From NCBI RefSeq assembly GCF_000190755.2, contig NZ_JH109152.1, positions 1,781,774 to 1,845,773 on the forward strand: a stretch of 64,000 nucleotides of DNA. The letters are read 5' to 3'. Origin of the DNA: Methylobacter tundripaludum SV96 (GTDB lineage: Bacteria; Pseudomonadota; Gammaproteobacteria; Methylococcales; Methylomonadaceae). The notes under the pieces were generated by a model that was not told the origin of the DNA, made no database searches, and worked only from the letters and a program-made list of their open reading frames with translations. Below, piece after piece: positions 43,580-54,970 of the stretch (positions within the stretch are counted from its first letter, which is position 1; the number at the start of each line of letters is the position of its first letter). Position numbers and translations under genes: made by a program.

Positions 43580-45583
43580 TTACGACAACATTGTTTTCAA
43601 GTGCGCCAGGCTCGCCTTGCCGCGCTCTTTGATGACTTCCGGGTCCAGCTGTTTTTTGTTGACCCATTCCAGATCATCGGCGGGCAGTTCGCTTAAAAAC
43701 CGACTGGGCTCGCATTCGGCGACTTCACCGTAGCGTTTGCGATGGGTGCAGTAGCTGAACGTGCAGGTGCGCTGGGCGCGGGTGATGCCGACGTAGGCCA
43801 GACGGCGCTCTTCTTCGATGTTGTCGGTTTCGATGCTGTTTTGATGGGGCAGGATGTTTTCTTCGATGCCGATCAAAAACACATGCGGAAACTCCAGTCC
43901 CTTGGCGGCATGCAGAGTCATCAGGCTGACCTGGTCGCTGGCCTCGTCTTCCTGGTTGCGTTCCATGATGTCCATCAGCATGATTTTGGCGACGATTTCC
44001 GCCAGCGGTTTTTGACCGTCGGTTTCCTTGTCGGCGATGCGTCTCAGCCATTCAACCAGTTCGTAGACATTTTTTAGTTTGCGGTCGGCGGATTCCTTGG
44101 TTTTGCTTTCTTCCTGCAAATGCTGCGAATAACCGATTTGATCGATGAACTGTTCGATGACCGCGAAGGTATCGCCCCGATCGATGCGGTCTGCGGTGTC
44201 GATGACCCAGTCGCGGAATTTTTCCAGCCGGTGCATGGCTTTTTCGGACAGCTTTTGGCTCAGGCCGAACTCGGTGCTGGCCGCAAACAGGCTGATATGT
44301 CGCTCGTTGGCATACGCGCCGAGCTTTTCCAAAGTGCTCGGGCCGATTTCGCGCTTGGGCGTGTTGATGACGCGCAAAAACGCCGCGTCGTCGTCCTGGT
44401 TAACAAACAGGCGCAGGTAGCCGAGGATGTCCTTGATTTCCGAATAGGCAAAAAACGAGGTGCTGCCGCTGATGAAATACGGGATGTTGTTTTCCCGAAG
44501 GCCCTTCTCGAATAACCGGGACTGATGGTTGCCGCGATATAAAATCGCATAGTCCTGATAATTGCTGCCGGTCTTGAACTTGTGATGGATGATCTCGGAC
44601 ACAATCTGCTGGGCTTCTATCTGCTCGTCTTTATGGCTTAAAACCCGGAGCGGATCGCCGTAACCCAGCTCGCTCCACAGGCGTTTTTCAAAGGCATGGG
44701 GATTGTTGGCGATCAGCTGGTTAGCGACTTTCAGGATGCGCCCAGTGGAGCGGTAATTCTGCTCCAGTTTGATGACTTGCAGACGGGCATAGTCTTTTTG
44801 CAGTTGCGCCAAGTTTTCCGGCTGTGCGCCGCGCCAGGCATAAATGGATTGGTCGTCGTCGCCGACCACGGTAAACCGGCCCAGGTTACCGGCGATCAAG
44901 CGCACCAGCTGGTATTGGGTGATATTGGTGTCCTGGTATTCATCGACCAGTAAATAGCGGATCTTGTTTTGCCACTTTTCCAGAATGGCCGGATGTTGTT
45001 GAAACAGCAGCACCGGCAACAGAATCAGGTCGTCGAAATCGACGGCATTGTAGGCTTTTAGGCTGCGGGTGTAGTCCACGTAAAGATGCGCCGCCGGGTA
45101 TTCGGTGGCTGCCGCAATCGCTATGGATTGTTCCGGCGTGACAAAGGCATTTTTCCATTGCCCGATTTGCCGGGAATAGCTATCGATGTTGTCGATGTCG
45201 CAATCTTTTGCGCCGTGGCTGATCAGGTTACGCAGCAGCGTGTACTTGTCCTGCTCGTCGAACAGCGTAATTCCGGCTTTGTAGCCCAGCGTCTTGGACT
45301 CTGCCCGCAATATATCCAGGCCCAACGAATGGAAGGTAGAGACTCGTAGGCCGCGCTGTTGATTGTTATCCAATAGTTTGGATACCCGATTTTTCATTTC
45401 CCGCGCGGCTTTGTTGGTGAAAGTCACCGCCGCGATATGACGCGCAGGCAGGCCTTGCTTAACCAGGTAGGCGATTTTTTCGGTAATCACCCGCGTCTTG
45501 CCGCTGCCGGCTCCGGCCAGCACCAATAAGGGATGATCAATCGCTTTAACAGCGGCTTGTTGTTGGGGGTTTAGTTTGGACAT
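43580..45583 (-). CDS. rep: ATP-dependent DNA helicase Rep
   Basis: A 3'-5' SF1A helicase of 667 residues that clears replication-fork obstacles. Motif I is [16 protein letters not shown], Ia [92 protein letters not shown]. Motif V/VI spacing and length match Rep rather than UvrD (about 720 residues). ATG at 45583. Confidence 0.96.
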   Translation of the reverse strand: MSKLNPQQQAAVKAIDHPLLVLAGAGSGKTRVITEKIAYLVKQGLPARHIAAVTFTNKAAREMKNRVSKLLDNNQQRGLRVSTFHSLGLDILRAESKTLGYKAGITLFDEQDKYTLLRNLISHGAKDCDIDNIDSYSRQIGQWKNAFVTPEQSIAIAAATEYPAAHLYVDYTRSLKAYNAVDFDDLILLPVLLFQQHPAILEKWQNKIRYLLVDEYQDTNITQYQLVRLIAGNLGRFTVVGDDDQSIYAWRGAQPENLAQLQKDYARLQVIKLEQNYRSTGRILKVANQLIANNPHAFEKRLWSELGYGDPLRVLSHKDEQIEAQQIVSEIIHHKFKTGSNYQDYAILYRGNHQSRLFEKGLRENNIPYFISGSTSFFAYSEIKDILGYLRLFVNQDDDAAFLRVINTPKREIGPSTLEKLGAYANERHISLFAASTEFGLSQKLSEKAMHRLEKFRDWVIDTADRIDRGDTFAVIEQFIDQIGYSQHLQEESKTKESADRKLKNVYELVEWLRRIADKETDGQKPLAEIVAKIMLMDIMERNQEDEASDQVSLMTLHAAKGLEFPHVFLIGIEENILPHQNSIETDNIEEERRLAYVGITRAQRTCTFSYCTHRKRYGEVAECEPSRFLSELPADDLEWVNKKQLDPEVIKERGKASLAHLKTMLS

Positions 45584-45595
45584 TGATGCCTATAA

Positions 45596-45775
45596 AAAAG
45601 TTCACCACGAAGACACGAAGAGCACGAAGTTTTATATTTTCCTTTATCTCCAAGCTGGACGGGGCATGTTGCCCCCGTCCTAGATGTTTTTCGTTGGCTA
45701 GGTGAGACTGCTGTACCGAAATATCGCGAAACGTTAGGGGTGGGGTTGCAAACCCCACCCCGCTTGGGAGTTTGC
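45596..45775. repeat. Repeat-filled gap between the Ntn-like gene and rep
   Basis: TTCACCACGAAGACACGAAG (45600-45619) of the chromosomal CACGAAG family, then GACGGGGCATGTTGCCCCCGTCC (45658-45680) and GGGGTGGGGTTGCAAACCCCACCCCG (45736-45763). Confidence 0.75.
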
Positions 45776-45791
45776 GAATTTAGTTGGTACC

Positions 45792-46634
45792 TCACTGTTC
45801 CCTACGAGCCAGCACTTCCCCTGCATCCTGCACTAATTGTGAGAAAGCTTGAAGATCCATGTTTTTGATCTTCCGAGCGTCATTATAATTCAATGGGTCG
45901 TATATATAACCAACATTAGATTGAGCGAGGTAAAAACCGATTATTGCTTGCCCTCGCTCAGCTGGTGCGCAGACATTGTATGTATAGCAATACATTCCTG
46001 TTTGATTCAGTTCCTGCCGTTTAACATAGTCATCTTGTCCTATGATAATCGTATCCCATGAAAACGCCCCTGCATGATCTTGATAGCAATGCCCAAACTC
46101 GGAACACAAACAGTTGATAACCACACCACCAACACCCTTGCACCGTCCATCCCTTATGTAGTTTAAAAAAGTATTTGTAAAAATAATTTCATTTTGACTC
46201 ATGTATTCCGGCAGATCATTGATTTCCACTTTTGGAATTTCTAATTTAGATAACTCCGAAACGGCTTGTCGGTTACCAATCCAGTGGAATTCTGCTCCTT
46301 CAAATATTTCCCCGCTGGAAATTTTAATTAGTCTGGCGGCGTTTTCATGGGAACAAAGTATAAAATCTAGATCATCGCCATGGTTACGAGAAGCCTCAGC
46401 AAGTATGTTTACAACTAATTCTGTAGAGATATTAGAAAGTTTTTTTATACCTCGAATTATATGGATTGCTTGATTAGACAGTCCAGCATACGAAATAGTT
46501 AACCACTTATTGATTACGATAGATTTAAGTCTGCCCGGAAGTATATTATCAGCACGATCTGTTGGATCAGAAATCATAGTGTCTGACATCACTAAGATGC
46601 GTTCGTCAAATTTCATAGCAACGACAATAGTCAT
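45792..46634 (-). CDS. Orphan proteasome/HslV-like Ntn-hydrolase candidate
   Basis: A 280-residue protein that begins MTIVVAMKFDERILVMSDTM. This resembles the start of HslV and proteasome beta subunits: a Thr directly after Met (nucleophile T1 if Met is removed), Asp at mature position 17 (D18 counting Met), a lysine at position 37 before a strand (GRLKSIVI, comparable with the catalytic Lys33 region) and then WLTISYAGLSNQAIHIIRGI, comparable with the AGxxxDA helix start. The rest (180 residues) is not recognised and longer than HslV (about 175). No hslU or other unfoldase is adjacent. The DNA is more AT-rich than its neighbours rep and comM, suggesting acquisition. Assignment is by eye; a non-proteolytic Ntn protein is equally possible. 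Confidence 0.55.
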   Translation of the reverse strand: MTIVVAMKFDERILVMSDTMISDPTDRADNILPGRLKSIVINKWLTISYAGLSNQAIHIIRGIKKLSNISTELVVNILAEASRNHGDDLDFILCSHENAARLIKISSGEIFEGAEFHWIGNRQAVSELSKLEIPKVEINDLPEYMSQNEIIFTNTFLNYIRDGRCKGVGGVVINCLCSEFGHCYQDHAGAFSWDTIIIGQDDYVKRQELNQTGMYCYTYNVCAPAERGQAIIGFYLAQSNVGYIYDPLNYNDARKIKNMDLQAFSQLVQDAGEVLARREQ

Positions 46635-46692
46635 TTATATATCTGCCTAACTGAAAAGTTTTATGTACGAATCCACAGTCCCTGCGAGTATT

Positions 46693-48204
46693 TTAAACAC
46701 TACGATCCAGCTTGCGATAACTAATCGCTTCGCTTAAATGCGCGGTTTCAATATTTTCCGATTGGGCAAGATCGGCAATGGTGCGCGCCAGTTTTAAAAT
46801 CCGGTGATAAGCCCGATGCGACAAACCGAATTTATCCATCGCCAGCTCTAAAATCTGATGGCTGGGTTCGGACAGTACGCACAGCTGCTTAACTTCCTTG
46901 GCCGTCAACGCCGAATTGGCCTTACCGCTACGCGCGACGGCCAAGTTGCGGGCCGCGACCACGCGCGCCCTGATTTGCTCGCTGCTTTCTTCGCCATCCG
47001 GCGAACCTTTGCGCAACACTTCATGCGATATTCTGGGTACTTCCAGATGCATGTCGATACGGTCCAGCAATGGCCCGGATACTCTGGCCCGGTAGCGCAT
47101 CACTTGCTCTGACGTGCAATGACAACGACCCGAAGCATCGCCCAGAAAGCCGCAAGGGCATGGATTCATCGCAGCAATCAACTGAAAGCGCGCCGGGAAA
47201 TCAACTTGCCTTGCAGCGCGGGAAATGGTGATGTGCCCGGTCTCCAGCGGTTCCCTTAACACTTCCAAAACCTTACGGTCGAATTCCGGAAGTTCGTCGA
47301 GAAACAGGGTGCCGTTATGCGCCAGCGAAATTTCGCCGGGTCTTGGATTGCTGCCTCCACCGACCAGAGCCGCTGCCGAGGCGGTATGATGCGGCGCGCG
47401 ATACGGCGGCTTGAGCCAATTGGCGACATCCAGCCCCTGATCGCTGATCGATGCAATCGCGGCAGTTTCCTGCGCCTGTTGCTCGGTCAACTGCGGCAGG
47501 ATGGTCGGCAAGCGCGATGCAATCATCGATTTGCCGGTGCCGGGCGGCCCCAGCATGATCAGGTTATGCGCACCGGCGGCGGCAATCTCGAAAGCCCGTT
47601 TGACGTGATATTGGCCGTGGACATCGGCAAAGTCTATATCGGCAATCGGTACGGCCTGCTCTTCCTGCTGAAACTCGATCTGTATCAGGTGCTGGCCAGT
47701 CAGATGGGCGCAGACTTCCAGCAAATGCATGGCCGGGATGATTTCAATATCCTTGACCAGCGCCGCTTCGGCGGTATTTTCCTTGGGCAGTATCAGTTTT
47801 CGGTGGTTGTTCCGGGCTTGTATGGCGATCGGCAAAACGCCGTTGATAGACCGCAGTTCGCCGCCCAGCGACAGCTCGCCGACACACTCGTAGTGATGAA
47901 GGTGAGCGATCGGAATCTGGCCGGATGCGGCCAAAATGCCCAACGCGATAGCCAAATCGAATCGCCCGCCTTCTTTGGGTAAGTCAGCAGGTGCCAGATT
48001 GACGGTGATGCGCTGCATCGGAAACTCAAACTTGGAGTTTAATATCGCTCCGCGAACGCGATCCTTGCTTTCCTTAACCGCCGTTTCCGGCAGGCCGACA
48101 ATATTGAGTGCAGGCAAGCCATTGGAAATGTGAACCTCAACGGTCACTAAAGGCGCTTCTATACCGGAGCGACCGCGGCTGTAAACAACCGCTAAAGAAG
48201 ACAT
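46693..48204 (-). CDS. comM: Mg-chelatase-like AAA+ helicase ComM (YifB)
   Basis: Branch-migration helicase used in natural transformation, 503 residues. An N-terminal Lon-protease-like domain (GIEAPLVTVEVHISNGLPAL, MQRITVNLAPADLPKEGGRF) is followed by the AAA+ core: Walker A GPPGTGKSMIASRLP, Walker B GTLFLDELPEF, and the zinc-type insertion MNPCPCGFLGD with a later RCHCT. The C-terminal helix reads FGLSHRAYHRILKLARTIAD. The gene is 19 bases downstream of ubiK, a common gammaproteobacterial pairing. Confidence 0.97.
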   Translation of the reverse strand: MSSLAVVYSRGRSGIEAPLVTVEVHISNGLPALNIVGLPETAVKESKDRVRGAILNSKFEFPMQRITVNLAPADLPKEGGRFDLAIALGILAASGQIPIAHLHHYECVGELSLGGELRSINGVLPIAIQARNNHRKLILPKENTAEAALVKDIEIIPAMHLLEVCAHLTGQHLIQIEFQQEEQAVPIADIDFADVHGQYHVKRAFEIAAAGAHNLIMLGPPGTGKSMIASRLPTILPQLTEQQAQETAAIASISDQGLDVANWLKPPYRAPHHTASAAALVGGGSNPRPGEISLAHNGTLFLDELPEFDRKVLEVLREPLETGHITISRAARQVDFPARFQLIAAMNPCPCGFLGDASGRCHCTSEQVMRYRARVSGPLLDRIDMHLEVPRISHEVLRKGSPDGEESSEQIRARVVAARNLAVARSGKANSALTAKEVKQLCVLSEPSHQILELAMDKFGLSHRAYHRILKLARTIADLAQSENIETAHLSEAISYRKLDRSV

Positions 48205-48223
48205 GGCGGCTTTATCCTAAAGC

Positions 48224-48484
48224 CTACATATCTTCTTTGCTTATCTGCTGCTGTTCCATCTCGGCGACGCGCTTTTCCAGGTCTTCGAGCTTTGAGCGGG
48301 TTTTTGCCAACACCAGCTTTTGCACTTCAAACTCTTCGCGGGTCACCAAATCGAGTTTGCTTAACGCACCCTGCAAAATGGCATGGAAACTTTTTTCAAG
48401 ATCGTCTTTCAGGCTGCTCAAGCCGGGAGGTATGGCGCCCGCCAAACGGTTGGCAATATCATCAAGGGATTTAGGATCAAACAT
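48224..48484 (-). CDS. ubiK: Ubiquinone biosynthesis accessory factor UbiK (BMFP family)
   Basis: A small coiled-coil protein of 86 residues that aids ubiquinone synthesis through UbiJ. Pattern: FDPKSLDDIANRLAGAIP, LEKSFHAILQGALSKLDLV, TREEFEVQKLVLAKTRSKLE, a trimeric coiled coil at the end (LEDLEKRVAEMEQQQ). Length and placement next to comM fit the family. Confidence 0.93.
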   Translation of the reverse strand: MFDPKSLDDIANRLAGAIPPGLSSLKDDLEKSFHAILQGALSKLDLVTREEFEVQKLVLAKTRSKLEDLEKRVAEMEQQQISKEDM

Positions 48485-48534
48485 TATGGCAATCTCATAG
48501 TAAAAGGGGTAACCGAGTAACCTAATAAAAGCAT

Positions 48535-48597
48535 CACCACGAAGACACGAAGAACACGAAGTTTTTTACTTTGCTTTTCTCCGTGTTCTTCGTGGTG
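48535..48597. repeat. CACGAAG-family inverted repeat
   Basis: CACCACGAAGACACGAAGAA and its inverted partner TTCTTCGTGGTG around a T-rich centre; family members at 45600, 50372-50409, 56924-57003 and 59606-59683. It could double as a terminator of speE. Confidence 0.8.
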
Positions 48598-48608
48598 AAA
48601 AAATCTAC

Positions 48609-49457
48609 TTATAAATTAAACGCTTTTTTAACAAACTCAGGCTGAGCCAAAGCTGCTTTGTGTATATCAACGTTGTAGTAAGTCGTGTCGAACGGCTTGT
48701 TCGCACTGTCCGATTCCCTGAACTTGCTCAGATCGCCTTTGCTGGCAATCGTAGCGCTCCACCAGCCTGACGGATATAGGCATTGCGGGAAGAACAAGGT
48801 TTGCAGATGACTTAAACCGGCATTGCTCATCGCGTCGCGCATTTCGCCGATCAGTTTCATGTGATACAGAGGCGACTCGCTTTGCTGCACGACCATGCCG
48901 TTTTCAGACAGACAGGCAAAACAGTCGCGGTAAAACTCTTCGCTGAACAAGCCTAAAGCCGGACCGACCGGGTCGGTGCTGTCGACGATGATAATATCCA
49001 CCGAATTCGGCTCGGCATCCTTTACCCATTTAATGCCGTCGATAAATTTCAAGTCGGCTCTGGGGTCGTTGTTGGATTCGCATAATTCGGGGAAATAAAT
49101 TTCCGCCAGACGCGTGACCCGCTCGTCGATGTCAATCTGCACGGCTTGTTCTACCGATGGATGCTTTAACACCTCTCTTAACGTGCCGCAGTCGCCGCCG
49201 CCGATAATCCACACCCTTTTTGGATCGGGGTGAGTGAATAACGCCGGATGGCTCATCATTTCATGATAAAAAAAGTTGTCGCGGGTTGATACCATCGTGC
49301 AACCGTCAATAATCATCAAATTACCGAAGGTTTCGGTTTCATAGATTTCAAGGTGTTGAAACTCGGATTGCTCCTCGTGCAGCTTTTGTTTAATTTTTAG
49401 CGAAAAGGCCGAGCCGGCGTCTGCGTGTTGCTCGGTAAACCATTCGGTTGGGTTCAT
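48609..49457 (-). CDS. speE: Polyamine aminopropyltransferase (spermidine synthase)
   Basis: Transfers aminopropyl from decarboxylated SAM to putrescine. 282 residues: N-terminal beta domain (WFTEQHADAGSAFSLKI), substrate-binding YHEMMSHPALFTHPDP, the cofactor motif VWIIGGGDCGTLREVLKHP, DIDERV, and the catalytic Asp region VDIIIVDSTDPVGPA. Complete and of normal length. It works with speA (50476-52302) on the opposite strand. The agmatinase or agmatine deiminase and SAM decarboxylase needed to link the two are not in this window. Confidence 0.96.
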   Translation of the reverse strand: MNPTEWFTEQHADAGSAFSLKIKQKLHEEQSEFQHLEIYETETFGNLMIIDGCTMVSTRDNFFYHEMMSHPALFTHPDPKRVWIIGGGDCGTLREVLKHPSVEQAVQIDIDERVTRLAEIYFPELCESNNDPRADLKFIDGIKWVKDAEPNSVDIIIVDSTDPVGPALGLFSEEFYRDCFACLSENGMVVQQSESPLYHMKLIGEMRDAMSNAGLSHLQTLFFPQCLYPSGWWSATIASKGDLSKFRESDSANKPFDTTYYNVDIHKAALAQPEFVKKAFNL

Positions 49458-50006
49458 GGTATAGGTTCCTGGAAAAATAAAGATTTGGGCATTATATTAG
49501 ATTTGGCAAGCCACGGCACAACGGATTGCGGCTATTGGCCGCAGCGCATATTCACAGCGCCATGTTTCATTATGCCGGAATCAAGTTACATGAATGTGAA
49601 GTAGTTGATTAGCAGCTTGCCCCGTTTCCGGCTTTTCAACGCCCCTCATTAAGCCGCTTTACCAGCAACCAACGCATTCCGATTAACCCCATCAATCAGC
49701 TTAATCACCTTAACTGCCCCCTATTTTATCAACCTGGCTTCTAAGTTCGCCCTTATCATGTTGTCCTTTGAGTTTGTAGCATTGTACTTACTGTGGTAAT
49801 GAAAATGTGTTCTATTGTCCCATTAAATTTACGCTGCCGAGGAAGTAATGCTTCTTTTGTAGGCGGGTTAGTCAACGCATCGCTGGAAGCTTGTTAGAAA
49901 GGAATGTTGTGTTTCGCGTTGAACAGCGACATGGGGAATTTGATTATCCTCATCCGTGACCGTACACAGTATAATTTAATGAAGCATTCATTATCAAAAT
50001 ACCATC
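49458..50006. other. Intergenic region with no supported gene
   Basis: About 550 bases of divergent promoter space between speE and the DUF2956 gene. On the minus strand near 49650-49730 a short open segment ends NRNALVAGKAA and stop, perhaps the tail of a lost gene, but I cannot identify it. A small plus-strand frame (49904-50143) is a shadow of the DUF2956 gene. Confidence 0.4.
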
Positions 50007-50339
50007 ATGACCAAAAACAGTTATCAAAAACCCTCACCGCAGACTCAAGAGGACGCGCTGAAAATAGCCCGAGGAACTCAGCGTCCCGCTCAAACCAAAG
50101 AGCAAACCAGGCTGATTGCTCAAGGCATTCAAAAAGGCATTGATCTCTATAAAAAACAGCAAAAAGAAAAAGCCAGGGACTTGAGCAGAAAGCTCAAGAA
50201 AGTATCAACTCAAAAGCAGCAATCGATAGAGTCGGATGATACTGAAATACAACAGAGTATAGTTTATCGACAGCACTGGCTTCCTTGGCTGCTACTGCTG
50301 CTGACATGGCTGGCCGCGGGCATTTACTTTCTCGTTTGA
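50007..50339 (+). CDS. DUF2956 family protein
   Basis: A 110-residue protein of unknown function found in gammaproteobacteria. Conserved N-terminal part: SPQTQEDALKIARGTQRPAQ, TKEQTRLIAQGIQKGIDLYK, then a lysine-rich helix (KKQQKEKARDLSRKLKKV). A single C-terminal membrane helix (WLPWLLLLLTWLAAGIYFLV) would anchor it with the charged part in the cytoplasm. ATG at 50007. Confidence 0.88.
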   Translation: MTKNSYQKPSPQTQEDALKIARGTQRPAQTKEQTRLIAQGIQKGIDLYKKQQKEKARDLSRKLKKVSTQKQQSIESDDTEIQQSIVYRQHWLPWLLLLLTWLAAGIYFLV

Positions 50340-50475
50340 ATTCCATAAGTCCGTGGAATTTGACCCTACATTAAGACACGAAGTTTATGTTTTGCTCTTC
50401 GTGGTGATGATCTTTTAATTTTTTAGCCGATGTTTTTTGTGAATTTCATAGTATTTACCCAAACGGAGATAAGCA

Positions 50476-52302
<1,827 letters not shown>

Positions 52303-52379
52303 AAGATTTCTTACTTTTACATGTTGCGCGAACGTGCCCTGCTCAACCCTATCCGGTCCAACAACAAGGGAGAAAACTG

Positions 52380-52643
52380 ATGCCCCTCTCACATGTATTC
52401 GACACTTACGCAAAAACCGCACAAGGCAAAAAACTGCATTTTAATGTGATATTGGATGAAGAGGACCAACAAAAAGCGCTTAGCTGTGCCAAACAATGGC
52501 TGGTCAGCATTGATCTGGAAGATGCCGTCGTGACCCCGGAAAACTGTTACTTCTATCACAGCCTCGAAGCCCCGGCCGATATGAGAGCGGACATCGACAA
52601 GAAGGGTTACGCCATTTATAAAATGGAAGGATGCCCCAAGTAA
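52380..52643 (+). CDS. DUF2024 family protein
   Basis: An 87-residue conserved protein of unknown function: HVFDTYAKTAQGKKLHFNVI, then LDEEDQQKALSCAKQWLVSI, and ENCYFYHSLEAP. The pattern beta-helix-beta suggests a small alpha/beta fold. ATG at 52380 with GGGAGAA just upstream. It sits between speA and a beta-hydroxyacid dehydrogenase and nothing links it functionally to either. Confidence 0.85.
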   Translation: MPLSHVFDTYAKTAQGKKLHFNVILDEEDQQKALSCAKQWLVSIDLEDAVVTPENCYFYHSLEAPADMRADIDKKGYAIYKMEGCPK

Positions 52644-52691
52644 TGCGAGTCAGTTAAACTGATCGTATTAAATAACCTTGGAGAAATAATT

Positions 52692-53549
52692 ATGAAAACA
52701 GGCATGATCGGTTTGGGTGCAATGGGCATCGGCATGGCGAGCAATATCACCAAGGCCGGATACTTAACCGGCGTTTATAACCGCACGACGGCAAAGGCGC
52801 AAAGTCTGGCCGAAGAATTGAATGTCACAGCCTTCGCTCAGCCGGAAGAGCTCGCCGCGAACGTCGATATAGTGCTGATTTGCGTCTCCGCCGATCAGGA
52901 TGTGCTGGCAATGGTTGAGGCGATAGCTCTTACCATCAAGCCCGGTTCCATCGTCGTCGATATGTCCACGGTCAGCAGCGATACCGCCAAGCAAGCCGCG
53001 GCTATATTGGCCGAAAAACAGGTCGCTTTTCTCGATGCCCCGGTATCCGGCGGCATTGAGGGCGCTAAAAACGGCACGCTGGCGATGATGGTCGGTGGAA
53101 ATTCAGCGGCACTGGAACAAGCCCGCCCGGTGCTGGAAACCATGACCCGCTGCATCATGCACATGGGCGCAACCGGCTCAGGTCAAGCCACCAAGGCGGT
53201 CAATCAAATCATGGGCGCGGGCATCAATCAGGCGGTGACTGAAGCGCTGGCTTTCGCACAGGCCCAGGGTTTGCCGATGGATAAGGTGATCGAGGTCATC
53301 TCCGGCGGCGCATCGGGCAACTGGTTTTTACAGCATCGCGGCTCCACGATGACAGGAGGCGTCTTTGCTCCGGGCTTTAAACTTGCACTGCACCATAAGG
53401 ACCTGAAAATCTGCCAACGTATGGCGAAACAATCCGGCGCATCGGCTACGCTGATCGACATGACCCTTGCCGATTACGAGCGGTTAATGGCGGAAGGTTA
53501 CGGCGATGAGGATATTTCGGCGCTATATAGATTGAAAGCTATCGACTAA
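52692..53549 (+). CDS. NAD(P)-dependent beta-hydroxyacid dehydrogenase (3-hydroxyisobutyrate dehydrogenase family)
   Basis: 285 residues. N-terminal Rossmann fingerprint MIGLGAMGIGMASNITKAGY; substrate-binding DAPVSGGIEGAKNGTLAMMV; catalytic Lys in GSGQATKAVNQIMGAG; cofactor motif HHKDLKICQRMAKQ. The family includes 3-hydroxyisobutyrate dehydrogenase, tartronate semialdehyde reductase and glyoxylate/succinic semialdehyde reductase. An arginine or serine choice of coenzyme is not decided here. Ribosome site TTGGAGAAA before the ATG. For a methylotroph, glyoxylate reductase or tartronate semialdehyde reductase would be plausible (inference). Confidence 0.88.
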   Translation: MKTGMIGLGAMGIGMASNITKAGYLTGVYNRTTAKAQSLAEELNVTAFAQPEELAANVDIVLICVSADQDVLAMVEAIALTIKPGSIVVDMSTVSSDTAKQAAAILAEKQVAFLDAPVSGGIEGAKNGTLAMMVGGNSAALEQARPVLETMTRCIMHMGATGSGQATKAVNQIMGAGINQAVTEALAFAQAQGLPMDKVIEVISGGASGNWFLQHRGSTMTGGVFAPGFKLALHHKDLKICQRMAKQSGASATLIDMTLADYERLMAEGYGDEDISALYRLKAID

Positions 53550-53641
53550 AAACTATCGACGGAAAGCTGTAGATTCGGATTGAAAATAAAACCAGACCTG
53601 TTAAAGTCAGGCGTGCTTTTAACACCAAATAAGGAATAATC

Positions 53642-53812
53642 ATGCCTGATTACAAAAAATACCAGTGCGGCACTTGCGGCCATATTTATGATGAAGCGGA
53701 AGGCGACCTGGATGCCGGTATTGCGCCGGGCACTTTATGGAAAGATATTCCCGATGATTGGCGTTGCCCCGAGTGCGGCGTAGAAAAAAGCGAATATGAT
53801 TTAATGGCTTAA
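53642..53812 (+). CDS. Rubredoxin
   Basis: A 56-residue iron protein for one-electron transfer. The four cysteine ligands are in [15 protein letters not shown] (CxxCG) and [13 protein letters not shown] (CPxCG), with the usual aromatic core. ATG at 53642 preceded by AAGGAA. It lies 22 bases before its likely reductase, so the two form an operon. Rubredoxin can serve alkane hydroxylases or oxygen/NO reductases; no such terminal enzyme is adjacent. Confidence 0.96.
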   Translation: MPDYKKYQCGTCGHIYDEAEGDLDAGIAPGTLWKDIPDDWRCPECGVEKSEYDLMA

Positions 53813-53834
53813 TCAATCCTTACCGGGGAACAAT

Positions 53835-54899
53835 ATGCAGACTGTTATAATCGGCTCAGGCATAGCCGGAGTCAGCTTTGCCGAAAAATACCGCGCATTA
53901 TCGGCCGATGATGACGAGATTACGCTGGTAACTCGGGAACATGACGGCTATTATTCGCGGCCGCTGCTGTCCCGCGGTTTTACCAAGACCGATATTGAAC
54001 AATCCATCATCCTCAAGCCCTTTGATAAGCTGCGCGAAAACAATATCAATGTGCTCTGCGGCGCCGAAGTAACGGCTATTAATTGTGCAGACAAATCCAT
54101 TGCGATCAACGGTTCCTGCCAGGAAAAAGAGCTGCAATACGATAAACTGATCATTGCACAAGGTTCTTCCGCGTTCATTCCGCCGCCCTTCAGGCCCTAT
54201 GACAAGCTGTTTTTTAGTCTGAACAGCCTTGTCGATTTGAAAGCCTTGCGACAATTTCGGCAAGATTTTTTAAGCCAAAACCAACAGCCTAACTGGGCGA
54301 TTGTCGGCGGCGGTTTAATCGGTTGCGAAGTAGCGTCCGATTTAGCCGCGGCGGGCGATAACGTGACCCTGTTTCATGCCATGGACCGGTTAATGGAGCG
54401 TCAACTGGTGGCCGAGGATTCGGCTTTGTTGCTTAAGGTATTGCAGGACTCCGGCGTTAAGGTACTGCTAAATCAGGCGGTACAGGAATTTATCAAGGAA
54501 GACGACTGCATGGATGCAGGAGGTAGAGCAACGCAGGGAGCAGTTGCCGGGGACAAGGTTTGCGTAAGAACCGAAGTGACGGCCGAGTTTGACGGACTGA
54601 TAGTCGCTTGCGGATTTAAACCGCGCACCGAGTTGGCGGAACTGGCCGGCCTCGAAATAGGTCGCGGCATCAAGGTTAACCCCTATTTGCAGACCAGTGA
54701 CGAATCCATTTACGCGCTGGGCGATGTGGCCGAATTGCCGAACGGAAAACTGTACGCCTTCATTTTGCCGATACGTAATCAGGCCTTGTGGCTGGCGGAA
54801 TTCCTGTCCGGACAAAAACAGGACAGCTGGACGCCGCCGGTCTTTACCACCAAAGCCAAAGTGCATGGTTTTGAGGCTGTTCATCCGTATAATGTTTGA
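53835..54899 (+). CDS. FAD-dependent NAD(P)H oxidoreductase (rubredoxin reductase type)
   Basis: 354 residues with the two-dinucleotide-binding fold. FAD motif IIGSGIAGVSFAEKYRAL, a second glycine motif VGGGLIGCEVASDLAAAG for NAD(P), and the late FAD motif YALGDVAEL. The position 22 bases after rubredoxin, without a gap in coding, strongly suggests it reduces that rubredoxin. There is a low-complexity insertion around residues 225-245 (DCMDAGGRATQGAVAGDK), which looks added relative to typical members. A strong hairpin follows the stop. Confidence 0.9.
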   Translation: MQTVIIGSGIAGVSFAEKYRALSADDDEITLVTREHDGYYSRPLLSRGFTKTDIEQSIILKPFDKLRENNINVLCGAEVTAINCADKSIAINGSCQEKELQYDKLIIAQGSSAFIPPPFRPYDKLFFSLNSLVDLKALRQFRQDFLSQNQQPNWAIVGGGLIGCEVASDLAAAGDNVTLFHAMDRLMERQLVAEDSALLLKVLQDSGVKVLLNQAVQEFIKEDDCMDAGGRATQGAVAGDKVCVRTEVTAEFDGLIVACGFKPRTELAELAGLEIGRGIKVNPYLQTSDESIYALGDVAELPNGKLYAFILPIRNQALWLAEFLSGQKQDSWTPPVFTTKAKVHGFEAVHPYNV

Positions 54900-54905
54900 T
54901 ACCAT

Positions 54906-54962
54906 CAGGCGAAAGGCGAAGGGCGAAAAAAACGCTTTTTGCCCTTCGCCTTTCGCCTTTTA
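54906..54962. terminator. Strong hairpin between rubredoxin reductase and bluB
   Basis: GGCGAAAGGCGAAGGGC pairs perfectly with GCCCTTCGCCTTTCGCC around an A/T-rich loop and is followed by TTTTA. It fits an intrinsic terminator but ends only nine bases before the bluB ATG. Similar sequence recurs near 56656-56712. Confidence 0.75.
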
Positions 54963-54970
54963 TCTATAAC

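Noticed and set aside
43418-43733. Plus-strand ORFs reading [12 protein letters not shown]
   Set aside because: They are translations across the antisense strand of tRNA-Arg, a frequent false gene.
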